In this document: positions 14,044-22,993 of the stretch, piece by piece
Layout of the letters: every line of letters begins with the position of its first letter
How positions within the stretch are numbered: the stretch's first letter is position 1
NCBI GenBank assembly: GCA_037577475.1
Contig: CM075194.1
Location: 5,135,992-5,199,991, forward strand
DNA length: 64,000 bases
Direction of reading: 5' to 3'
Origin: Chaunax sp. Z400
Taxonomy: Eukaryota > Chordata > Actinopteri > Lophiiformes > Chaunacidae
The notes under the pieces: generated by a model
What the model was told of the DNA's origin: nothing
What the model saw: the letters and a program-made list of their open reading frames with translations, nothing else
Database searches by the model: none
Program-made: the position numbers and the translations under genes

Positions 14044-17000
14044 GTTTATATTGTTTTATATTGTGTTTTTATGCAATTAATTAAGAAATGTAACCTAAAA
14101 AAAGGCTAAAAAGTCAGTTGAACTAAAACCTTTGTGAGTGAAAGAGATGTCATTTTGAGAAAAAGTTGTATTTGAAATAAAACCATAAAAAATTTTTTTT
14201 TTTGAGGCAACAGGAAAAACTTCACAAGAAAGGTACAATTACAATTTTTCAGGACAAACTGGAGTTGACCATTTAAAGGTTAAATCTACGAGAGTTTCGA
14301 TCTTACCTGGGATCTTTTTAGCCCAGCTGATCATGAGAACCAGTTCCTTGTCTGCCAGGTTGGTGAGGGACATCATCATGCTGGCCTCAGTGAAGGGCTT
14401 GTTCATGTCCTCCATGAGGTAAATGTCTGGAGGCTCTGCATCCATGATGCGGGAGATGAACTCCTCTGGGCTCATGGCCGAGGGGTGTGCACGGTTCACC
14501 TGAGGGAGGGGGGTGAGAGGAGCCTCTACATGGAGATGCCGCTGCACTCGAGGACCCAGCCCCACCCTGACCATACCACTGCCTGTGGTATCCCTGGGCT
14601 GGAGTCCACCACGACGGTGTCGGGCTCCTCGGTAGTTGCAGCGTTCACGTCTTACACCTGGTGCATAAAGACATAAGAGAATTAGACCTGTGTACGTACA
14701 CAGACCCCGTATACGTCATAAACCATGATGTGTTCTTGTTTCATGTGTTCAGAAGCAAAGACACTAAATCACTTATCTTTCTGCTTGATCAAAATAAACT
14801 GATTACTCGTCTCTCAGGTGGTTTGAGTGTCATAAGTACAGCAAAGGCTCTCATTTCTATGCTAAATTTCTCATTGAAAGAAGTCTGGAAGAGCCTGGTT
14901 TCCAACACTGCTGATGTCTATTAAAACTGTGGTTAGACCAGATCCACAGAGAAATGAACAGAGATGAATTTGTCATAACATGAAATGTCAGCACCTTCTT
15001 AGAAACAGAGGAAAAAAATTGCTGCCTTCAAGGACAGAGAGCCATTATCCGGAATAAGCCAGACAAATATTTGAGGAATAAATTCATGGCAGATTTTCAA
15101 ATTGAAATTTCACTTCTGGACATTCATACTTTGATTACACAATAATGTCACCTGTCAGTGGAGCAGCTCATTTGCATTGCTTTGGCTTTTTTTCTCTGCA
15201 GTTCTGGTTGACTTTCAACCACTAAAGGAGCAGTGCGACATTTTGGAAACTATGATTATTCACTCAAAGTATCCTTGAGCAACTTACTGAACCCCCTAGC
15301 TATTTACACATTCTCTGACTCTTTATGCTAAGCTGAACTTATCTGCGGCTAGCTTTAGCCGGATATTTAACGGACATACATGAGAGTGGTATTCAACTAA
15401 CTCAAGGCAAGAAACGGAACAATTCCCAAAAATTATTAATTATGATTATTATTATTATAACAAAAGTGGCTAGAATGGCATTCAGCAGAATGCATACCTC
15501 TGACTATGTGTCTGTTTAGCTTGCTTACCCTTAGCCACACCCCTCCACAAAGTTTTGTGGAAATCTCTTCAGCGTTTTTTGCATAAATAAGAAAAATGTT
15601 TTAAAATGCAATGTTCAAGAAAGTCCTGGATCCACACCAATATTCTAATGGTTCTTTCCTGGCCCATGCCCCCATCCTTCTGACAAGTTCTGTGGAAATC
15701 CATTAAGTAATTGTAGGAAACTCCTGCTAACCAACCAACCAACAAGGGTGAAAATATAACCTCCTTGGCAGAGGTAATTACGTACCACACTTCATCATGC
15801 CCACTTCGTAGCATTTTCGTAAGCGGCACGCCTGGCAGCTTTTACGTCGGTTCTTGTCGATAGTGCATTGATTTGTAGCGGGGCAGATGTAGTCATTGTG
15901 TCCTAAGGCAAAAGGCAGACATGCAGCAGAAATCTTAGGGTGGATGAGGAGAAGGAATAAATGGTAAAAGTGAAAATGGACCAAAGACTATATCATACCT
16001 TGGATGCTCCTCTTGAAAAAGGCCTTGCAGCCCTCGCAGGACCACACACCGTAGTGGTAACCTGAGGCGTAGTCGTGACACACGGCACAGAAGTGCATAT
16101 CGGCTTTCCCTACTGCAGCGGGGCACAAGGAGGCGTTCACGCCTTCCACTCCATGCTCCGATCTTTTACCCAGCGGCTTGATGGAGCTGCAGGAAGAAAC
16201 ACATCCTCTGTGAAAAAGGGACGACTTGACATTTGGAGTTTTTAGCTTGTCATTCACCTGCCATTACTCTTCCAACAGGTCCTCTTTAGCTGAAAATGTC
16301 TCCACAATAACATTTCACTCAACTGGGAAATTGCATCAGAAAACTTGACAGCATTTATGATTGAAACATAATGGGAGTAAAAAATCTGGAGCATCTGAGC
16401 TATTATTACCATCATCTGGTAGGACAGGTAGGGACTAGAGAAAAAGAGATAAATCCTAAATAATCTGTGGTGAGAGTAAATCTAACCACTAGAATCAGCA
16501 TGTACAATTAAGCATGTTCAAGTAGGGAGTGTCAACATAGTTGGCCTTACTATTATCCAACCATTTTGCCATTTTGTCTCCCCTCAACCCTAAACCAGCC
16601 CACCACCACCAGTGTCAAGGGTCTGCCTATGGCTCCTTAGGGGGAGCATCGATTGGCTGCTTCTCTTTCTGTCTATTTGAGGTGGCTTTGTGTTGCCTCC
16701 TGATTGAATCTAGAAAACCCTCTGAGAGCACTTAATGACGCAAGAGCCCTTTGGGCAACTTCTATTAGCATTCAGGCCTATGAAAAGAAGAAATGGGCAC
16801 GCTTGCTTAGGATAGTCCTTAGCTATGCTGCTATAGGCCTAGACTGCTGGAGGACTTCCCATGATGCACTGAGCACCTCTTTCCTCCTCTCCCTCTTCTT
16901 CTTTACACACTCATATCCCATTAGTTCATGTTGCTAACTTGACTTCTTCCCTGGAGTCTTTCTCATCCCGTAGGTCACCATGGACCGATCTACTGCTGGG

Positions 17001-18195
17001 ATCATGGTTGACACCCACTGGCATCATCATCACCATCATCATCTTCGCCATTACCATTATTACTATTACTATCATTATCATAATTATTGATATTATCATT
17101 TTTATTAACAGTGTAGTTATTGTAGTAGTTACTACTGTATAAATACTACAAATTGTAATCTTTCTATTATAATAGCTGTTATTGTGGTTGCACATGTCTG
17201 TGTCCCTCTCCCTCACTCCCCCCTCTCTCTCTGGTGAAAGTTCTCATCTTGATGAGGGTACAAGAAGTGTTGTCAGTGTCGAGTTTGTGTTGTGTTTACA
17301 TACATACAGGTGTAACATTTGGCAAGACAAGCAGTGAGACGATGCTTTCCTCTTTGGTGTGTAGTGTTATTGATCTACTTTTTCAACTAAATACGTCCAG
17401 ATCTTATAATAAATGTACAACTTCTGAGGCAAAAAAACTGCAAAACATTATTATGTTTGTGGGATTCTTGCATTGAACTAATCACAGCCTAAAAACACAA
17501 GGCAGAATTCATTAAATGCTGCCAAGCCGCACCACACACTTGGATTGGCCTGCACAGTTCTGAGCCGTCCAATCCAAACATGAAGCCACATTTCTTTGGC
17601 CACAAAACATATTTTTATGAAAGCCGTGGGCCAGAACGTTACGTAGGAATGTTTTTAGTTCTGATCCTTCACCATCAAGCTCTTTCAGCTAAACCAGGAC
17701 TCACCAAACACTTTCAAAGGTATTACTGATGCTATTCCCCATCCATCAGTGCCAGTAAACCTACCTGATGGAGTTGACGCTGTGGGCTTTGGACTCCAGC
17801 CAGGGGGCATGTGGGCTGGGTTCATTGTAGACAAGAGGCTGAGGGCAGTGCAGAGTCAGTGAGGGCATGGTGTGGTGGCTGTGGGATGGCCAGAAGGCTG
17901 ACGGACTAAGGGAGGAGCACAGAGATGACGGGCTATCAGTGATGGGCGGCCTGGCGTAGCTCAGCACAGACGGGCTGTAAAAGGTCATAGGTCCATGGCT
18001 GTGGTTGTAGTCGTGGCTACTGTCCGCGTACGGAGATGGGATGCATACGGTGTGGCTGTCCATGCCTACAGTAGGGCTGTAGACGGCGGACAGTAGTCCA
18101 GGGGAGCTCGGCCTCTCTGACAATTTGCTGGAGTCCACCTCCTGGAGCTGAAGCAGTGGTATTGGGTGAACATCAAGCCCAGGAGAGGAGGCCAT
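2660..18195 (-). CDS. esr2: Estrogen receptor beta (nuclear receptor NR3A2), nine coding exons, 659 aa
   Basis: This is a ligand-activated transcription factor that binds 17beta-estradiol and, as a dimer, estrogen response elements in the nucleus. The spliced product (join of 18195-17765, 16186-15999, 15902-15786, 14657-14307, 12515-12377, 7731-7598, 5001-4818, 3764-3435, 2765-2660) is 1980 nt, 659 residues plus TAA. Residues 1-172 form the A/B region, starting MASSPGLD. Zinc finger 1 uses C177, C180, C194 and C197, with P-box CEGCKA; finger 2 uses C213, C219, C229 and C232. The hinge is about 247-306, the ligand-binding domain about 307-543 and the F domain about 544-659. The ligand-contact residues equivalent to human ERalpha E353, R394 and H524 are E350, R391 and H521. 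All introns are GT-AG and phases agree throughout. Exons of 117, 139, 134 and 184 bp match the mammalian ER layout as I remember it. Teleosts have two copies, esr2a and esr2b. The long F domain and N terminus suggest the long-form percomorph ERbeta, probably esr2b, but I cannot settle this without a tree. Confidence 0.96.
2766..3434 (-). other. esr2 intron 8, with long polypurine stretch
   Basis: Between 2850 and 3160 the plus strand is almost only C and T, so the transcript strand is a GA-rich purine run of about 300 nt. Around 3285-3312 there is a CTCCTCTCCA-type tandem repeat. Nothing coding is seen apart from chance frames. Confidence 0.7.
3435..3764 (-). CDS. esr2: esr2 coding exon 8 (helix 12 and first part of F domain)
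   Basis: This exon encodes residues 515-624 and two bases of D625. It starts after CCCCGCAG with SNKGMDHL, where H521 corresponds to ERalpha H524. Helix 12 reads LVYNLLLEMLDA; the Asn (N535, codon AAC) replaces the usual Asp. The F domain begins after DANT with a Ser-rich run and then Pro/Gln-rich sequence. The donor AATGA|GTAAGT fits the consensus. Without splicing, translation would add one Glu and stop at the TAA inside the donor. Confidence 0.92.
3845..4460. mobile_element. Modular dispersed repeat in esr2 intron 7
   Basis: Three diverged modules of about 170-185 bp each carry CAAGTTTCAT followed by AAATC (at about 4014, 4182 and 4366). The left edge has CATACCTCTACCAAGG and the right side ends near TTTTTGTGTAATCCTGC. 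Related copies lie at 11500-12010, 15470-15780 and 37010-37434. It has no coding capacity, so it is probably a non-autonomous transposable element of uncertain class. Confidence 0.6.
4818..5001 (-). CDS. esr2: esr2 coding exon 7 (ligand-binding domain helices 9-11)
   Basis: This 184-bp exon encodes residues 454-514 and part of S515. The acceptor is TGTGTGTTGCAG and the donor is GTCAG|GTACAG. It contains the dimer-interface region QQQTLRLGHLTMLLSHIRHV. The length equals the corresponding mammalian ER exon. Confidence 0.96.
5002..7597 (-). other. esr2 intron 6, no gene seen
   Basis: The intron holds an A run of about 20 at 5350-5369 and a short GT-rich tandem repeat (CCTGTGTGTCTGT units) at 6431-6480. 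The rest is unremarkable intronic sequence with no supportable coding frame on either strand. Confidence 0.6.
7598..7731 (-). CDS. esr2: esr2 coding exon 6 (ligand-binding domain helices 7-8)
   Basis: This 134-bp exon encodes residues 409-453 plus one base of N454, including EEGQCVEGIMEIFDMLLAAT and REEYVCLKAMILLNS. The acceptor is TCTCTCTGTAG and the donor is TCCA|GTGAGT. On the transcript strand a pyrimidine-rich stretch of well over 100 nt lies just before the acceptor. Confidence 0.96.
8281..8312. repeat. (GT)n microsatellite in esr2 intron 5
   Basis: About 11 consecutive GT dinucleotides follow ACAAACGT, ending at GTACATAATA. Confidence 0.85.
8645..9145. mobile_element. Repeat copy with inverted ends, esr2 intron 5
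   Basis: The left end (GTGCAAACCTCCGCCAAGGC) matches the element at 37250, and the right end (ACCTCCTTTTGCGGAGGT) matches that element's other end. The roughly 370 bp between differ from the 37-kb copy, so this is either a longer family member or an element with a nested insertion. Confidence 0.5.
9690..9890. repeat. Dispersed repeat, related to copy at 51930
   Basis: It shares ordered motifs with 51930-52110: CATTACC, a short CA run followed by GTA, AATATTCACT or AATACTCACT, GATTAATC-like sequence and AAAATAGTCC. It is non-coding and degenerate. Confidence 0.5.
10880..11200. repeat. Degenerate dispersed repeat, esr2 intron 5
   Basis: GTACTTTACTTGAGTAAAAG followed by GCGCCACTGATG is of a type I associate with interspersed teleost repeats. 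Its boundaries are unclear. Confidence 0.3.
11500..12010. mobile_element. Modular dispersed repeat, second copy, esr2 intron 5
   Basis: It has the same three-module layout as 3845-4460, with the signature at about 11586 (degenerate), 11772 and 11919. It ends TTTTTGTGTAATCCTGCTAA, then an (ACAA)n stretch and CCTCCGTGGCAGAG. Confidence 0.6.
12377..12515 (-). CDS. esr2: esr2 coding exon 5 (ligand-binding domain helices 4-6)
   Basis: This 139-bp exon encodes residues 363-408 and part of R409. The acceptor is GTGTCCTCAG and the donor is ATAG|GTGAGC. It contains ADQIHLLKCCWLEILMLGLM and R391 of MWRS, the equivalent of the ERalpha ligand-contact arginine R394. The length equals the mammalian ER exon. 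Confidence 0.96.
13105..13165. repeat. GGAGAGGA-type minisatellite, esr2 intron 4
   Basis: An 8-bp GGAGAGGA-like unit repeats five or more times, giving a pure purine tract on the plus strand. It is slightly degenerate at the right edge. Confidence 0.8.
13982..14041. repeat. (AT)n microsatellite, esr2 intron 4
   Basis: An uninterrupted AT/TA alternation of about 60 bp. Confidence 0.95.
14307..14657 (-). CDS. esr2: esr2 coding exon 4 (hinge and start of ligand-binding domain)
   Basis: This 351-bp exon encodes residues 246-362 plus one base of G363. It starts after TATGCACCAG with VRRERC, continues through an arginine-rich hinge (ARHRRGGLQPRD) and enters the ligand-binding domain at MSPEEF (residue 307). 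Helix 3 is present as LTNLADKE, whose E350 corresponds to ERalpha E353. The donor is CCAG|GTAAGA. Confidence 0.95.
15190..15410. repeat. Degenerate teleost dispersed repeat, esr2 intron 3
   Basis: It contains AGGAGCAGTGCGACATTTTG, TATGCTAAGCTGA and CATGAGAGTGGTATTC, motifs of a common teleost interspersed repeat, and the SINE-like motif AGTATCCTTGAGCAA seen also at 44625. It looks like a composite. Confidence 0.4.
15470..15780. mobile_element. Shorter copy of the modular repeat, esr2 intron 3
   Basis: It starts near GCATACCTCTGAC and ends CCTCCTTGGCAGAGGT at 15761-15776. In between it has GTTTTGTGGAAATC and GTTCTGTGGAAATC modules related to the copies at 3.9 and 11.5 kb. It abuts exon 3. Confidence 0.5.
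15786..15902 (-). CDS. esr2: esr2 coding exon 3 (second zinc finger)
   Basis: This 117-bp exon encodes residues 207-245 and part of G246. It contains finger 2 (C213, C219, C229, C232) and the C-terminal helix ACRLRKCYEVGMMKCG. The acceptor is TTTGCCTTAG and the donor is TGTG|GTACGT. A second possible donor four bases downstream (GTAATT) would break the frame and lose the KCGVRRER match, so I rejected it. The preceding intron is only 96 bp. Confidence 0.97.
15999..16186 (-). CDS. esr2: esr2 coding exon 2 (end of A/B domain, first zinc finger)
   Basis: This exon encodes residues 144-206 plus one base of G207. The acceptor is TTCTTCCTGCAG and the donor is CAAG|GTATGA. It carries the first zinc finger (C177, C180, C194, C197) with P-box residues E195, G196 and A199, which specify an estrogen-type half-site. 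The finger sequence is unmutated and ends FFKRSIQ. Confidence 0.97.
16187..17764 (-). other. esr2 intron 1, with ATC/ATT microsatellite
   Basis: No gene is seen inside this intron. From about 17023 to 17110 there is an imperfect (ATC)n/(ATT)n trinucleotide stretch. Confidence 0.7.
17765..18195 (-). CDS. esr2: esr2 coding exon 1 (A/B domain)
   Basis: This exon encodes residues 1-143 and two bases of S144. The ATG at 18195-18193 opens MASSPGLD, the start typical of percomorph ERbeta. The region is rich in Ser, Pro and His (for example DYNHSHGP and SPSSLCSSLSPS), as expected for a disordered transactivation region. It ends ATCAG|GTAG at 17765. The reading frame stays open upstream to 18327, so this ATG is chosen by family similarity and not by a preceding stop. 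Confidence 0.93.
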
Positions 18196-18284
18196 GTCAG
18201 GGGGGACACGACTGTATATGTTGATAGGGACGATGAATATGATGCAGCTGGTTCCTCTATTGCATATTCTAGTGTAGACAAGTC
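18196..18284 (-). other. esr2: Probable 5' UTR part of esr2 coding exon 1, with acceptor
   Basis: On the minus strand a pyrimidine-rich tract ends CTCTGCTACAG at 18285, followed by 89 nt to the ATG. This looks like a 3' splice site, so at least one untranslated exon probably lies further right. No in-frame stop separates the acceptor from the ATG, so an N-terminally extended form is possible if the upstream exon contributes an in-frame ATG. Confidence 0.5.
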
Positions 18285-18529
18285 CTGTAGCAGAGGTAGA
18301 GAAATAATACGTCACGGTTAAAGTCATTATATTACATCATTAGGTAACTAATTCTTCCTTAAAATAAAAGCTTCAAAATAATTTTAATGGCACACTGACT
18401 GGAAATAGGGAGACTCTTAACCTTGAACGCCTGTTCTTATACTACGAATCCATGGGTATGATCAGGGATGATCTCCGACGAGAAGAGAGTAACACTGTGG
18501 AACTAAGAGATACGAACACCTGCACGCCA

Positions 18530-18715
18530 ATGGATCAGCCACTGGGGACAAATTGAGGTTCAGTATCTTGCTCAAGGACACTTCGGCATGTAGACTGCTG
18601 GGGTTGGGGATGGAGCCACCGACCTTCCGATAATTAGACGGCCACCAATGTCAAAATACATCAGATAAGATAAGATATCCCTTTATTAGTCCCACAGTGG
18701 GGAAATTTACAAGTT
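18530..18715 (-). mobile_element. SINE-like fragments
   Basis: The minus strand contains GAAGGTCGGTGGCTCCATCC, which resembles a tRNA B-box region, then GTCCTTGAGCAAGATACTGA. Both recur in the SINE at 44.6 kb. Adjacent sequence at 18664-18712 (CCCTTTATTAGTCCCACAG) resembles the reverse of that SINE's tail but is in the wrong order for a single element. The fragments are probably rearranged. Confidence 0.55.
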
Positions 18716-19775
18716 TTCTTTCATTGTGTTTTCTTTCTTTTGTGGAACACAATACGAGGAGCCTACATAAGCCTGAACCAACAAATTTCAACCAATGATA
18801 TAATGACATTCACCTACCAATCAATAGTTTACCAATCAATAGTTTAGCAGAACAGACCTTAGATTCATTAGTTAGCTAACTAGCACTAGCATGGTTCATC
18901 TGTGCGTTTTCATTTCCCTGGATAGAGTTTATTCATTTCAAAGAAATGAATTAGAAAATTAATGCAGAAAACACTTTTACAGTGGAACGCTTCAGCAGCT
19001 ACAATAGCAATGGATGGGCCTATTTTATGAAGACATGAGGAAATGCATTCTGTCTTGGAAAAGATCAATTCAGAGTGTGTTTTTGAAGAGACCAGACATA
19101 AAACAAATCCTTTTATTATGGATTTGCCTTAATTTAGTGTGCGTCAGGCTCTCTTCCAATATTGGGTTGTTGTGACTCGGTTCAGTTCTTTGGTCATTAA
19201 TAGGAATCGTCCCACTGCCGGCTATGTTGCTATTATTCAAGGACACTCATGGATCCACATGAAAACACAAGATAATGGGATGTTTTCTTTACTCAGTGAC
19301 TCACAGTCAGAGGGCAAAATGAGATCCTGCTGTTGCACGTGAGGACAAGATTAACAAAAAGGGAGCTTTAGGGACACACATTTATAGCCTTTTATTCCAG
19401 GAACCTTTCAAATGGGGAAACTTAACCCGCATTTAAACTAAAGGACCCAGGGAGCTAAATCTAATTCCACGTTTCAAGCTCCTTCCCTCTGCCTCCCAGA
19501 TAGCTGCAAATAGTACACTCAATCTTTTTGGCCCAATTTGAAAGAACCTTTTCTCTATCTTAAAATTGATTGTACATCTATATGTGGGGCAGGTTTCCTG
19601 ATCTCCACATACAAGGTCTGGTCCCACTTGACTGATTTTTGTTGGTAGTCTTGACTCTGAAAACACAATTTTCAGAGAAATAGCAACAATACCTTTATCC
19701 AACCAATCCTAAATGACCACTTCCTTGTTTAACTAACCCATCCCCATAAAAAGTCACAAAGATTGGGAAGACAAT

Positions 19776-20030
19776 GATATCTTCAAGAACACCACAGCTG
19801 GGGCAATATAAACGGGACTGTGCCATGGGCATGCTGGAGGTGGGGCAGTCCACTAGACAAGTCGCCAGGGCTATGAATGCTCACCATTCCACTCTAGTGT
19901 GTCAGACCAACCACACCCTGGTCGACCATGTGTAACAACCCAGAATCATCACACAGGATGACATCTGGAGGTTGTGCCAGTCCATGAGGAGGAGGATTGA
20001 CTCTAACATTCACAACGTGGCAAAAACATT
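19776..20030 (+). pseudogene. Internally deleted Tc1/mariner transposase remnant
   Basis: From 19795 one frame reads RDCAMGMLEVGQSTRQVARA then MNAHHSTL, like the N-terminal helix-turn-helix of Tc1-type transposases, and stops at a TAA near 19932. About 10 nt later a second frame reads ITQDDIWRLCQSMRRRID, like the C-terminal SMRRR segment of the same proteins. The catalytic DDE core between them is missing. The copy is dead, with no terminal inverted repeats identified. Confidence 0.65.
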
Positions 20031-20039
20031 GTTTTTTCA

Positions 20040-20265
20040 TCTTCGAAACATAGGTAGAATTTAAGATTTATAAATCGGAAAGATGCCCGTCTTGATTACT
20101 GTAACACACTTACTGGTCTCCCTAAAAAAAATTTTCAAGTTTACATTTATTTTTTATTCCTGTTTTTATGTTTATTCTGTCATTAACACTTTGCGCCTGT
20201 TGTGAAGCACTTTGAGATACATTTCATGTTTGAAAGGTGCTATACAAATAAAGTTTATGATGATG
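20040..20265 (+). mobile_element. LINE remnant (reverse transcriptase scrap and 3' tail)
   Basis: DARLDYCNTLTGLPK is encoded at about 20081-20125 and matches the LDYCN..L.G.P motif of fish L2/CR1-type reverse transcriptases. A tail follows with AAGCACTTTGAGATAC and GGTGCTATACAAATAAAGTT, then (ATG)n. Most of the element is deleted. Confidence 0.65.
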
Positions 20266-20801
20266 ATGATGATGATTATTATTATTATATTACTGCTGTA
20301 ATTAATCACCTCAGAAATTTACGGTGCTTATGTTTTTGGTGTTGTTTTTGTCTCTTTTTGATTTTTACATTTAAAAGTTAATCAGGAACATGACACAGCG
20401 TCCTAATAAACACAGTGGTGCATTTTAAAAACCCTAGAAAGCTAAAATATTGTTATTTTAAAGCCTTCAATAGCTGTGAATTCACAGGAGACATCATGCA
20501 AAACAGACACAAGGTCCAGCAAATCAATAGTCAATATGTGTCTCACTGGTCAGGTCAATGTGACCGTTACCGTTCCCCCCCCCGAGTCTGGACACTGGAT
20601 ACGTATGTACACAACTACAGGCCTCATTTATTGGCTGGATCTTAAGACATCATTTCAAAAATGAAAATATCATTATAGGCTAATAGCTGCTACTAGCATA
20701 AAACACTCAAATACACACATTTCTGAATGTCAGTGGTGCCACATCATTTATGTTATACAACCCACATTTTTAACTCTTCACTGTCACAGTGAGAATGTAA
20801 C

Positions 20802-20842
20802 ATTCTGCGTTGCACTCCTGTAACAGGAGTGCAACGCAGAAT
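20802..20842. repeat. 41-bp near-perfect palindrome
   Basis: Two exact 20-bp inverted arms (20802-20821 and 20823-20842) flank a single A. The left arm begins ATTCTGCGTTGC. There is no T-run after it and no nearby gene that would make it a bacterial-style terminator. Confidence 0.95.
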
Positions 20843-21244
20843 TAGTGAAATACTCAGTTTGCTGTGTGATTTAAGATTACAACACAGCTACAACCAACAC
20901 ACATTATGTACCGACCGCCAACAGCCGCCAGCAATGATTGGAACCGGCCAATTACTGCAATGTGGGTCCAGATTTTAAACCTTCTCAAACCACCATGAGA
21001 AAGCTAACCTGCTGACTATGGGAGCTTGAGCTCAATAAGAATTTATTTAAGAAACTTTTTTTTTTTAACCTAACTGAATTGTACAGTTTGAATTTGTAAC
21101 TTAAAGGTGGGTTGACATCAACATATCTTTGAACTTTCAGCCAATATGGATAAGGGATTGCAATTATATCCACTATAGTTTCATTATAGCCAATAAATAG
21201 TAATATTAATTTCCATATATTAGGTTTCAATCATAGCTTCTTTC

Positions 21245-21258
21245 GTGCCACCTGGTGG
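21245..21258 (-). promoter_or_regulatory. Candidate CTCF-binding motif
   Basis: On the minus strand CCACCAGGTGGCAC fits CCASYAGRKGGCRS at all 14 positions. It lies upstream of esr2 and points towards the plus-orientation site at 135-148. Confidence 0.45.
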
Positions 21259-22993
21259 TGATGCATAGTAAACAGTCAGGATAGCAGGAAGTGATGTTGT
21301 GGTAGTTCCTTTTGCTCCATAAACCTAGAGTGAACATCATGGTGATGTAATCCTCACCTTTAAATGCACAAAGCGGCTTCATCTGTGTGTTATTCATTCT
21401 TTACTGTTATATTAACATGTTCATGCCACCATATCTGAGATTGGAGTGCAGTATTTTTGATGATGCTTCGTTTATCGTTAATTACATATGGTTATTATGC
21501 ATTATCACTCGGTTGCTAAAGCATATTTATATATTTTCCTCTATTAAATTCTGTCACATACAACATCATTTGTGTGCATGAAAACTGATCTGTAACGTTA
21601 GAAAAAGACGCATTTAGGCAATTCAACGTTCCAGCTTGTGGGTGACGTGCAGCGAGTTGGGCGGGGACCCAACAGGAGACCCAAATGTTTCCTGGAGACA
21701 CTGAAGGTGTGACGTGATCAGTGCAGTAACAGAATCATGATTCATATTTGATCAAGCACTGACTAGTTGACGATTCGATCAGTTTTGTGAGCCTGGCTCG
21801 TCACGCTGGAAAGACTCACTTGCATAAACTTGAAATCAAGTCTTGTTTCTGCAAACAGAGAGTCGATGAAGCAACCGTCAACCTGCTGTAGCATATATAT
21901 ACCATACTGTACAGATTGATCACCTGCTCTTCCATGAGTATTAATTGAATTTGTCACTTGACATACAGTACGTCTTTGCATCCAAACTACGCACGATTTA
22001 CAGAGTTCAACATAACCAGGTCAAGGTTTACATGACAAGAAACTGCAGAGCAGAAGGGTGGATACTTTTATACAGATGCAATATGTCGAAGAATTAAGCT
22101 GATAATAGAAATAATCTTAAGACTAACTGCCCACATTCTGGCTGACATTTCACAGCTGAACATCTTCTCAGACTTGCCAGAATTAAAAACCCACAGCCTA
22201 GATTTACTTCATCTATCACAGTCTTTGATTAATGTGTTGCTTGAGGTCAAACATTTTCGCCAGCCACGAGTTGAACGACTGCACAACGAATCAAAAGGCA
22301 TGAAAAAGACTCAACGAATCACTTACTTTTTCTGTCTGTGTGGCTCAACAGTTAGGCATTCACCCATCAACTGAGTAAAAAGCTATTTTGTCAGGACATC
22401 TGTGGTGAAGTTTGAGCTTTGGACAGGCTGGTGTTCATGGCAGCCTTCCATGGTAAACCACCAGGCAGGCAACAAAGGGTCAAAGGACACCCCGTCTCAG
22501 CGCAACTTTTATTCTGGTGATTCATTGATGTGATACCACAGATCTGGTCTTTAAACCAAAAGGCCTACAGGGCTGCAGTTTTCTCACCGTTCTTCTGACA
22601 CTTTTCATTTCCAACACACTGACACTTATGTTCAGTACTTCGGTCTCAAAAGATATGTTCAATTTAACACACATTCAACCTTTAAAACAATGAAACTCTT
22701 TTCATACCAAGATGAAAGAAAGATAAAACTCTGAGGCACAAAAATTCTTTCTCTTGGTACAAAAAAGTAACTGAACACATTAGTCCGAATGTTAATATCT
22801 ATGCAGCCTTAGCTTGAAAATCTGCATCTTAAGTGCTTTTGATTCTATCAGAAGCTGATATCATATTAATAAAGTATCAATGCGTTGATATTTGTGACCA
22901 CTTGGTTCAAATAGGGACATTTTGGACATGAGGACGATGGTGGAGCTGCAGTACAACAGTCTAAAGTTGAACAATTTGAACGTACAATAAAAG
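21259..22993. other. Intergenic, nothing recognised
   Basis: This is AT-rich DNA with no coding frame I can support and no strong repeat seen by eye. Confidence 0.5.

Noticed and set aside
13871..14080. Frame with a Tyr/Ile run
   Set aside because: It is created by the (AT)n microsatellite inside esr2 intron 4.
15786..15786. Alternative exon 3 donor four bases downstream (GTAATT)
   Set aside because: It would shift the frame into exon 4 and lose the KCGVRRER junction that matches ERbeta.
20802..20842. microRNA precursor
   Set aside because: The stem is 20 bp with a one-base centre; a precursor needs a longer stem and a real loop.
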